Positions 5,367-10,591 of a DNA stretch of 10,591 bases are shown one piece after another. This stretch comes from Spirochaetota bacterium. Lineage in GTDB: Bacteria > Spirochaetota > UBA4802 > UB4802. The stretch covers positions 1 through 10,591 of the forward strand of contig JAGYNX010000050.1 in assembly GCA_018399855.1 (NCBI GenBank). The letters run 5' to 3'. Under the pieces are notes generated by a model that worked only from the letters and a program-made list of their open reading frames with translations, was not told the origin of the DNA and made no database searches. Made by a program: the position numbers and the translations under genes. Numbering within the stretch: the first letter of the stretch is position 1; every line of letters starts with the position of its first letter.

Positions 5367-6584
5367 ATGAATGAAAGGAATGATACATCACACATGAAAA
5401 TACTGGAAAAAATAGCTGGTATTGCCGCATCAGAACGAAATGACTACCTGATGCAGGCAAAAAAGTCAGGGAAGAAGGTCATTGGTTTTTTCTGTTCGTA
5501 TGTGCCGGAAGAGATAATTCATGCGGCGGGATTTATTCCGTATCGAATGCGTGCCGTGGCAAGCAGCGGAACAGAGAAAGGAGATATATATTTTTCATCA
5601 TTAAATTGTACATTTGTGCGGCATTGTTTTGATAAGGCGTTAAAGGGTGATTTTGATTTTCTGGATGGTATTGTCTTTTTAAACGGATGCGATCACACCC
5701 GTCGTCTTTATGATAACTGGCGCCACGCTGACATACCTCCAGAATTTCGTTACATGTTCGTCGCACCTCATAAAGTCGGTACCACCGCCGAAAAACGATT
5801 CAGCGGTGAGATTGAAGTGTTTAAAAAAGAATTGGAAAGATATTTTAATGTAACCATTTCAGATGAGACACTGGCCGCTTCAATCAAACTGTATAACAGG
5901 AGACGTGAACTTCTGCAGTCAATATATGAAGCCGGAAAATCCAAAGAGGTGCCTCTCAGGGGTAGTGAGTTTTTGCGGCTAATGCTTGCCCTTACTGCCA
6001 TGCCGGTTGAAGACAGTATCGCGCTACTTGAAGAGTTTAAAGGGGAAATACAGGGACGATCTACGGCGCGTCCCGGTGACCTGCGCATTTTTTTAGCCTC
6101 CGGGTGTGTTGAAGAGCCAGGTCACCTTGAACTTATTGAAGAACTCGGTGCATCTATAGTGGCGAATAATATATGCCTGGGTACCAGGAATTTTGACCTG
6201 GCAGTCTCTGAAGATGATGAACCGGTTCCTTCCCTGGCGAAGCGTTATTTATACCACCTGTCATGTCCCCGCATGATGAATACTTCCAGGGAACGCCTGG
6301 CATATATGCAGGATACCTGCAGGGAATTTCAGGTTGATGCCATTATAGCCGAGAAACTTAAGTTCTGTGATCTCTGGGGTGGAGAATTGTTTCTATATAG
6401 AAAGGAAAGCAGGAAATTGGGAATACCATTACTGGCTCTTGAACGTGAGCTGTATGGCGGTAGTTCAGGTCAGATGCGAACACGAATCCAGGCGTTTTAC
6501 GAACAGGTAAGAAACCGGAAAAGCACGGCGGACGACCTCTTTTGCGCGGCCGGAGATGATTACCAGGCAGGTGGTAAAAATTGA
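5367..6584 (+). CDS. 2-hydroxyacyl-CoA dehydratase / benzoyl-CoA reductase family subunit (BcrC/HgdB-like)
   Basis: 405 residues, close to BcrC/BzdN and HgdB lengths. The N-terminal signature PEEIIHAAGFIPYRM (47-61) is the hallmark of the family's CoA-binding half. Cluster ligand candidates are C81 in NCTFVRHC, C108 in NGCDHTR and C334 in KLKFCDLWGGE, matching the usual three-cysteine pattern of one [4Fe-4S] cluster with an open iron site. The ATG at 5367 directly follows the TAG of the upstream subunit with no gap, so translation is coupled; a second ATG at residue 10 is less likely. With the upstream protein it would form the alpha/beta catalytic core that receives electrons from the divergently encoded activases. 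It has fewer cysteines in motif settings than expected for the double-cubane-cluster proteins of the same superfamily, so a standard dehydratase/reductase fold is favoured. Substrate unknown. Confidence 0.92.
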   Translation: MNERNDTSHMKILEKIAGIAASERNDYLMQAKKSGKKVIGFFCSYVPEEIIHAAGFIPYRMRAVASSGTEKGDIYFSSLNCTFVRHCFDKALKGDFDFLDGIVFLNGCDHTRRLYDNWRHADIPPEFRYMFVAPHKVGTTAEKRFSGEIEVFKKELERYFNVTISDETLAASIKLYNRRRELLQSIYEAGKSKEVPLRGSEFLRLMLALTAMPVEDSIALLEEFKGEIQGRSTARPGDLRIFLASGCVEEPGHLELIEELGASIVANNICLGTRNFDLAVSEDDEPVPSLAKRYLYHLSCPRMMNTSRERLAYMQDTCREFQVDAIIAEKLKFCDLWGGELFLYRKESRKLGIPLLALERELYGGSSGQMRTRIQAFYEQVRNRKSTADDLFCAAGDDYQAGGKN

Positions 6585-6629
6585 GATGATTGATGGAATG
6601 TGATACTGCCAATTTAAGGAGAAAGTACC

Positions 6630-8006
6630 ATGAAATACAATGCGAAGAATTATGAATATATCATCGTGGGATCAGGTCCTGGCGGGGCCCCCGTAGCATT
6701 TGAACTGGCAAAGGCAGGGAAGAATGTGCTGCTACTTGAGCGTGGGGCGTATCATACCAGGTTTCTCGGTTTACCTTTCGGGATGCGACTATCTGAACGT
6801 TTCTTTGTGTTCAATCGTTCGAAAGAAGGAGTGGTTATGGAAAGGGGGATCACCGTGGGGGGGTCTTCAATGATCTACCAGGGAAACGTATTTGAACCCA
6901 GGGATTCGTTTATAGAAGCTATGGGGATGGATTTCAGGCACGAGGTGAAAGAGATCAAGGACGATATCGGAACAAGTACACTTCCTTCAAGTTTTTATGG
7001 TCGCAATGGTCATGTGGGTCTGAAGCGACTCATCGATGCGGCAAGTGAAATGGGAATACCTTTTGAGGAACAGGAGAAATTTGTTGATCCGGAGCGATGC
7101 AGAAAAGGGTGCGATGCATGCATGATGGGGTGTCCACACGATGCGAAATGGACCACCCGTCGCCTGGTAGATCAGGCCATTGCGGAATATCCAGGCAATT
7201 TTGAATTACGGGCTTCATCCCCTGTAGATAAACTCATTTTTTCCGAAGGCCGGAAGAAGGTTACCGGGGTGCAGTTGCGTAACGGTGAACATATATATGG
7301 GGACAGGGTAATACTGGCAGCCGGAGGAATAGGCAGTCCAGCTATAATGCTCCGTTCGGGAGTTGACACCGTTGGGAAGCGGTTCTTCATGGATCCCATG
7401 ACAATACTGTATGGTATCAGTAAAGAAAAGAAGGGTGGTCAATGGGGAGAACAAACCTTCAGCCATGCCATTGAATCATATTCTGAAAGCGATGGTTTCA
7501 TGATCGGGAATAACGCGGCCATGGGAACCTACATGGTTATGAGTGCCATAAGGCCAGGTGTGGCCCTGGAAAACTGGTACAAGTTTCCGTGGGTTAAGAG
7601 GGGTATGGGGCTTTTTGTAAAACTGGCAGAGGATGATAGAGGGGAGATCTATCCCAATGAACGTACCAGCAAGCCCATGACCGAATCGGATCATCGTAGA
7701 ATGCAGCGTGGTGTTGACGTCGCCATCGATATAATGGTCAGGGCCGGGGCAAAAGAATCAAGTATTTCCCAACTGAGATGGGCAGGAGGACATCCCGGGG
7801 GTACTATTGAAATCGGGAAACATGTTGACAGGAAATTCCAGACGGAATTCGAAAACCTGTATGTGTGTGATGCAAGTATATTTCCGGTTTCGCCGGGAGC
7901 TCCCCCCAGTCTATCCATAATGGCCATGTCAAAACTGCTTTCTAAATACTTGAATGGAACAGTAACACCGGAAGAGCGTATGGTGGTGCATGAACGGTAT
8001 CGATAA
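6630..8006 (+). CDS. GMC-family FAD-dependent oxidoreductase with ferredoxin-like four-cysteine motif
   Basis: 458 residues. GSGPGG (14-19) with E37 after the second strand forms the FAD-binding Rossmann fold, and GGSS (77-80) is the flavin-contacting loop. The C-terminal GMC domain shows GGHPGGT (H388) and a final PGAPPSLSIMA block (422-432). C157-x3-C-x2-C-x3-C168-P is a ferredoxin-like motif, known in a branch of this family from anaerobes, and suggests a [4Fe-4S] cluster passing electrons from the flavin. Choline/glucose oxidases end the active site with a histidine-asparagine pair; here proline-rich sequence stands where the asparagine would be, so the donor may differ. AAGGAG (6616-6621) precedes the ATG by eight bases. 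The gene lies 45 bases after the BcrC-like gene, probably in the same transcript. A likely job is oxidising an alcohol or C-H bond of the pathway substrate; the substrate is unknown. Confidence 0.85.
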   Translation: MKYNAKNYEYIIVGSGPGGAPVAFELAKAGKNVLLLERGAYHTRFLGLPFGMRLSERFFVFNRSKEGVVMERGITVGGSSMIYQGNVFEPRDSFIEAMGMDFRHEVKEIKDDIGTSTLPSSFYGRNGHVGLKRLIDAASEMGIPFEEQEKFVDPERCRKGCDACMMGCPHDAKWTTRRLVDQAIAEYPGNFELRASSPVDKLIFSEGRKKVTGVQLRNGEHIYGDRVILAAGGIGSPAIMLRSGVDTVGKRFFMDPMTILYGISKEKKGGQWGEQTFSHAIESYSESDGFMIGNNAAMGTYMVMSAIRPGVALENWYKFPWVKRGMGLFVKLAEDDRGEIYPNERTSKPMTESDHRRMQRGVDVAIDIMVRAGAKESSISQLRWAGGHPGGTIEIGKHVDRKFQTEFENLYVCDASIFPVSPGAPPSLSIMAMSKLLSKYLNGTVTPEERMVVHERYR

Positions 8007-8032
8007 ACTGGCATAACTTATTTATAATGGGA

Positions 8033-8068
8033 CAGCACTGTATTCTCCAAACAGGGAATACAGTGCTG
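8033..8068. terminator. Strong hairpin between convergent genes, probable bidirectional terminator
   Basis: CAGCACTGTATTC (8033-8045) and GAATACAGTGCTG (8056-8068) form a perfect 13-bp stem with a 10-base loop, centred in the 72-base gap between two converging stop codons. Neither flank has a clean T-run, so termination may be weak or the hairpin may protect transcript ends. Placement supports a terminator role for both units. Confidence 0.65.
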
Positions 8069-8078
8069 AACAGGAATC

Positions 8079-9977
8079 TTATTCTTTGTACATCCCCTCA
8101 ATCACATCAGCGAATTTCTTTTCAACCACTTTTCTTTTAACTTTCATTGTGGGTGTGATTTCACCTTCTTCCTGTGAGAACTCCCTGGGCAGCAGGGTAA
8201 ACCGCTTGATCTGTTCTACCCGGCCAAGGTCTTTCTGGCGTGCCTCGATAAGTGACCAGTAGAACTCACGTACCGCGTCGTTCTCAACCAGGTCTTCGCG
8301 TGATGAATATTCCAGTCCCCGTTTTTGGGCCCAGTCTTCAAGTGCATCGAAAGAAGGCACAATGAGTGCTGACAGGTATTTTCGGGCATCTCCGATGATG
8401 GCAGCGTATTCGATGTAGAGATCCTCGGTAAGGAGTGTTTCGATCATCTGCGGGGCGATGTTTTTTCCGCCGGCAGTAATGATGAGGTCCTTGATACGGT
8501 CTGTGATGAACAGGTAGCCGTCCTCGTCAAAGTATCCCACGTCTCCCGTTCTGAACCATCCATCGTCGGTGAATGCTTCTTTTGTTTTATCAGCTTTCTT
8601 GTAGTATTCCTTGAATATATTGGGCCCCTTCGCCTGTATCTCTCCGGTTTCAGGTTCAATACGTGCTTCGGCAAGTGGGGTGAGTGGGCCCACGCTGCCA
8701 AACTTAAGGCAATGCACACCGTTCATGGCGATGACCGGTGCTGTTTCGGTAAGACCATATCCCGGGGTGATGATAACACCGCAATTGAAAAAGAACCGCT
8801 GGATCTCCGGGTTAAGAGGAGCGCCGCCCACGTTCACGTGATGCATGTTCTTCCCGAAAAGACCACGTACTTTTTTTAACACCAGTGCGTACGCGATGGC
8901 GTACTTCAACCTGAGGTAGAGTGGAACTGTTTTTTCATGATACCGGTACGAACCGGCCTTATCTCCCACCCCTGTTGCCCAGTGAAACAATTTTTTCTTT
9001 AATGGCGATGCCTTTTCAACACCGGAATATATAGTTGAATATATCTTCTCAAAAAGCCGCGGGGCGCCATTCATGACGGAGGTGGCAGCTTCTTCCATGT
9101 ATTCAAGGATCTCGTTGTGATCTTCACAATAGTATATATGTCCTCCCATCTGCATGACGCCATAATTCCAGGAGCGTTCAAGTACATGGCTTAAGGGCAG
9201 CATGGCAAGTGTTGAATCACTATCACTCAATCCACCCTGGGGATATCCGCCTACGGACCAGCTGTTATGAAAGAGGCTTTTATGCGTGTGTACCGCTCCC
9301 TTCGGTTCACCGGTTGTACCGGATGTATAAATCAGGGTACATACATCATCGTAATGGCAGCGAGAGTGAATGTCTTCTATCTCTTTCGCGTGGCTTGCGT
9401 TTCTGCCAAGAGCGAGAAAGTCATCCCACATGATTACCCGCTTGTCAGAAGCGTGAACCTTGGTATCACGGTGAAATACAACGATGTTCTCCAATGAAGG
9501 ACATGTATCAAGCAGCTCGTAAGCCCTGTCGTACTGCATTTGCCGGCCTATGAAAAGTACCCTGATCTCGGCGTCGTTGACGATGTACTCTGTTTCACGT
9601 GTGGTATTGGTCGGATATATGGGGACTGTAATACCACGGATTGAAAGCGCACCCAGGTCTGCAATATGCCATTCTGCCCGGTTGGGAGAGAATAGCCCTA
9701 CTGTCTGTTCTTCGCGGAGTCCCAGCTCAAGCAATGAAGATGATACATCATACATTTGTTCAGCAAGCTGTTTCCAGCTGATGGTTTCCCACGTACCATA
9801 GGGCTTGTGGTGCAGCTCTGCCCGGTCACCATACTTTTTTGCCCTGTCGAAAACCATAAGAGCGGTATGCTTGTTTTTTTCCAGGAATTCCTGAAATTCA
9901 ATTTCGAATTTGTCTTTCTCAACCAGGTATTTTTCTGTCAGGTTTTCTCTTTTTGGGGATCCTGCTGCTTTTGTCAT
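8079..9977 (-). CDS. Long-chain acyl-CoA ligase (AMP-forming)
   Basis: 632 residues of the ANL superfamily. It activates a carboxylic acid to an acyl-adenylate and then to the CoA thioester in the cytoplasm or at the membrane face. YTSGTTGEPKG (217-227) is the phosphate-binding loop, PLSHVLER (261-268) is typical of the long-chain fatty acyl branch, and GYGLTET (406-412) is the adenine/linker motif. WFRTGDVGYFDEDG (474-487) holds the ribose-binding aspartate. IKDLIITAGGKNIAP (495-509) is the hinge region, and PTMKVKR near the C-terminus gives the catalytic lysine (K612). The length matches full-length FadD15/LACS-type enzymes. AAGGAG six bases before the ATG at 9977 fixes the start. It is a separate transcription unit, convergent with the GMC gene. 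It could feed substrates into the neighbouring CoA chemistry, but it could equally serve general fatty acid metabolism. Confidence 0.95.
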   Translation of the reverse strand: MTKAAGSPKRENLTEKYLVEKDKFEIEFQEFLEKNKHTALMVFDRAKKYGDRAELHHKPYGTWETISWKQLAEQMYDVSSSLLELGLREEQTVGLFSPNRAEWHIADLGALSIRGITVPIYPTNTTRETEYIVNDAEIRVLFIGRQMQYDRAYELLDTCPSLENIVVFHRDTKVHASDKRVIMWDDFLALGRNASHAKEIEDIHSRCHYDDVCTLIYTSGTTGEPKGAVHTHKSLFHNSWSVGGYPQGGLSDSDSTLAMLPLSHVLERSWNYGVMQMGGHIYYCEDHNEILEYMEEAATSVMNGAPRLFEKIYSTIYSGVEKASPLKKKLFHWATGVGDKAGSYRYHEKTVPLYLRLKYAIAYALVLKKVRGLFGKNMHHVNVGGAPLNPEIQRFFFNCGVIITPGYGLTETAPVIAMNGVHCLKFGSVGPLTPLAEARIEPETGEIQAKGPNIFKEYYKKADKTKEAFTDDGWFRTGDVGYFDEDGYLFITDRIKDLIITAGGKNIAPQMIETLLTEDLYIEYAAIIGDARKYLSALIVPSFDALEDWAQKRGLEYSSREDLVENDAVREFYWSLIEARQKDLGRVEQIKRFTLLPREFSQEEGEITPTMKVKRKVVEKKFADVIEGMYKE

Positions 9978-10136
9978 TATTATCTCCTTGAATGATAGAG
10001 TATTTCATACCGATTAGATTAACCATCTGACCAGTTTGTGACGTTAAGAGTAATGTACTGCCAATAGTGGATATAATCTATATTAATTATTTTAATGCAA
10101 GTATTTTATTTTTTGTTGACTATTTGTCGGACGAAA

Positions 10137-10162
10137 CAGCAGGGCTCTGCCCCCCCATGCTG
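10137..10162. repeat. GC-rich bulged hairpin in the intergenic region
   Basis: CAGCA-GGGC-tct-GCCC-cccca-TGCTG: nine pairs with a three-base loop and a five-base one-sided bulge. It stands out as a GC island in AT-rich sequence. It may be a REP-like element or a fold in a noncoding RNA. Confidence 0.5.
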
Positions 10163-10271
10163 ATTGAAATGTGTCGTGTTGCTCGTAGTATGAAAAAACT
10201 GTTTTTTATTCGGTATTTATTGATAAAAAAAATGTGATCGGGATATTTGCCTATTGTTATATACCATATTG

Positions 10272-10387
10272 TATGATAGTGGTGTATCATGTCTCCGAAA
10301 TTGTTGTGTACCAGGATATGCTTAAATAGTGGAGACAGTAACCACCTGATTTAATATATACCCCCATTCCAGGGGGTAATTTTTTTT
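10272..10387 (+). ncRNA. Candidate small RNA or detached leader ending in the intrinsic terminator
   Basis: Nested pairing joins GTGGT (10279-10283) with ACCAC (10341-10345) and TGTCTCC (10290-10296) with GGAGACA (10331-10337). This is followed 13 bases later by an intrinsic terminator. A competing hairpin ATGATA-gtggtg-TATCAT (10273-10290) overlaps the left arm, as in switching RNAs. A weak promoter-like pair, TTGCCT (10247-10252) and TATGAT (10272-10277) with a 19-base spacer, would start the RNA near 10284, inside the left arm. An earlier start is also possible, for example from TATAAT at 10072-10077. The 5' end is a guess and I recognise no known RNA family. Confidence 0.3.
10359..10387 (+). 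terminator. Intrinsic terminator without an upstream gene
   Basis: TACCCCC (10359-10365), a six-base loop and GGGGGTA (10372-10378), then A and eight T (10380-10387): a textbook rho-independent terminator on the plus strand. The nearest upstream plus-strand gene ends at 8006 and has its own hairpin, so it must end a short transcript from this gap or attenuate transcription into the Tat-protein gene. Confidence 0.8.
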
Positions 10388-10398
10388 ATCAAACTGTT

Positions 10399-10468
10399 TT
10401 GACCTTCCAGTATCCCTGTTACTAATATACATTACCCGCTTGACTGAACCAGGTGTTGGTTATATACC
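10399..10468 (+). promoter_or_regulatory. Promoter candidates for the Tat-exported protein gene
   Basis: Two sigma70-like pairs lie between the intrinsic terminator and the gene: TTGACC (10399-10404), 18 bases, TAATAT (10423-10428); and TTGACT (10440-10445), 17 bases, TATACC (10463-10468). Both lie downstream of the terminator, so the gene can be transcribed independently of it. Confidence 0.45.
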
Positions 10469-10500
10469 TTGTGCAACTTGTAAATTCGGGGGAAAGATAT

Positions 10501-10591
10501 ATGGGTGACAGGGGCAGTAATAATTCATTAGTGAGCAGGCGAAAATTTCTGGGACTTTCGGCGTCGGTTGCGGCGGGGGCGGCACTATCCG
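10501..10591 (+). CDS. Tat-exported protein of unknown function (N-terminus only, cut by window edge)
   Basis: The first 30 codons are present. Residues 12-19 read VSRRKFLG, a near-perfect twin-arginine motif, followed by a weakly hydrophobic alanine-rich stretch (LSASVAAGAALS) that is the start of a Tat signal peptide. The protein is therefore exported folded, probably with a cofactor such as a flavin, Fe-S, molybdenum or nickel site, or as part of a respiratory or substrate-binding complex. GGGGGA (10488-10493) lies seven bases before the ATG. The mature domain lies beyond the window, so the function cannot be named. It is divergent from the acyl-CoA ligase gene. Confidence 0.85.
   Translation, partial: MGDRGSNNSLVSRRKFLGLSASVAAGAALS

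Larger units (their letters stand above)
9978..10500. other. AT-rich intergenic region with structured elements, no convincing protein gene
   Basis: This 523-base gap separates the divergent ligase and Tat-protein genes. For the ligase, a weak minus-strand promoter candidate is TTGCAT (10100-10095), 18 bases, TTATAT (10076-10071). On the plus strand there are a GC-rich hairpin (10137-10162), a nested dyad (10279-10345), an intrinsic terminator (10359-10387) and promoter-like boxes for the Tat gene. The plus-strand terminator has no protein gene ahead of it, which suggests a short untranslated RNA. The only open frames are tiny and lack ribosome sites. Confidence 0.6.

Noticed and set aside
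5367..6584. Possible double-cubane-cluster protein rather than BcrC/HgdB-like subunit
   Set aside because: The paired alpha/beta arrangement and three motif cysteines per subunit fit the standard single-cluster enzymes better. Not fully excluded without alignment.
10190..10237. Tiny plus-strand frame encoding MKKLFFIRYLLIKKM
   Set aside because: Fifteen residues, no ribosome site, AT-rich surroundings. A basic-hydrophobic peptide arises easily by chance here.
1..10591. CRISPR arrays, tRNA, rRNA, insertion sequences
   Set aside because: No regularly spaced repeats, no tRNA-like cloverleaf or rRNA stretch, and no transposase or terminal repeats were seen by eye.

Overview
The window reads as bacterial. 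The last, cut-off gene opens with a twin-arginine (Tat) signal peptide, most starts have Shine-Dalgarno motifs, and sigma70-type promoter boxes are visible. The content points to a strict anaerobe that handles CoA thioesters: an ATP-dependent 2-hydroxyacyl-CoA dehydratase / benzoyl-CoA reductase type module with oxygen-labile Fe-S sites, a long-chain acyl-CoA ligase and an SCP-x type thiolase. A syntrophic or sulfate-reducing Desulfobacterota-like organism, or another anaerobic lineage such as spirochaetes, would fit. Phylum is a guess.

Layout. (1) Positions 1-3639, minus strand: a compact transcription unit. In order of transcription it holds a canonical BadF/BcrA/HgdC-type activase, a second divergent activase, a small protein resembling a domain of acetyl-CoA synthase (CdhC/AcsB) with a four-cysteine tail, a CooC-like nickel-type ATPase, and the N-terminal part of an SCP-x type thiolase that runs off the left edge. 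The first four genes overlap each other by 7, 8 and 29 bases. (2) Positions 3640-3962: a divergent control region with promoter-like boxes on both strands and several dyads. (3) Positions 3963-8006, plus strand: two BcrB/BcrC (HgdA/HgdB)-like subunits that abut with no gap, then an FAD-dependent GMC oxidoreductase carrying a ferredoxin-like four-cysteine motif. (4) A strong hairpin separates this unit from a convergent minus-strand long-chain acyl-CoA ligase (8079-9977). (5) Positions 9978-10500 hold no convincing protein gene, but contain an intrinsic terminator with no gene in front of it and several hairpins. (6) A plus-strand Tat-exported protein begins at 10501 and is cut by the right edge.

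How the genes may work together (inference): the two activases would use ATP to push low-potential electrons into the two-subunit BcrB/BcrC-like enzyme, giving the four-subunit plan of class I benzoyl-CoA reductases. The added CooC-like ATPase and acetyl-CoA-synthase-like protein are not part of any characterised benzoyl-CoA reductase or hydroxyacyl-CoA dehydratase that I know of. Their tight coupling to the activases is the most interesting feature of the window. The ligase, GMC oxidoreductase and thiolase would supply, oxidise and cleave acyl-CoA substrates. The substrate cannot be read from the sequence.
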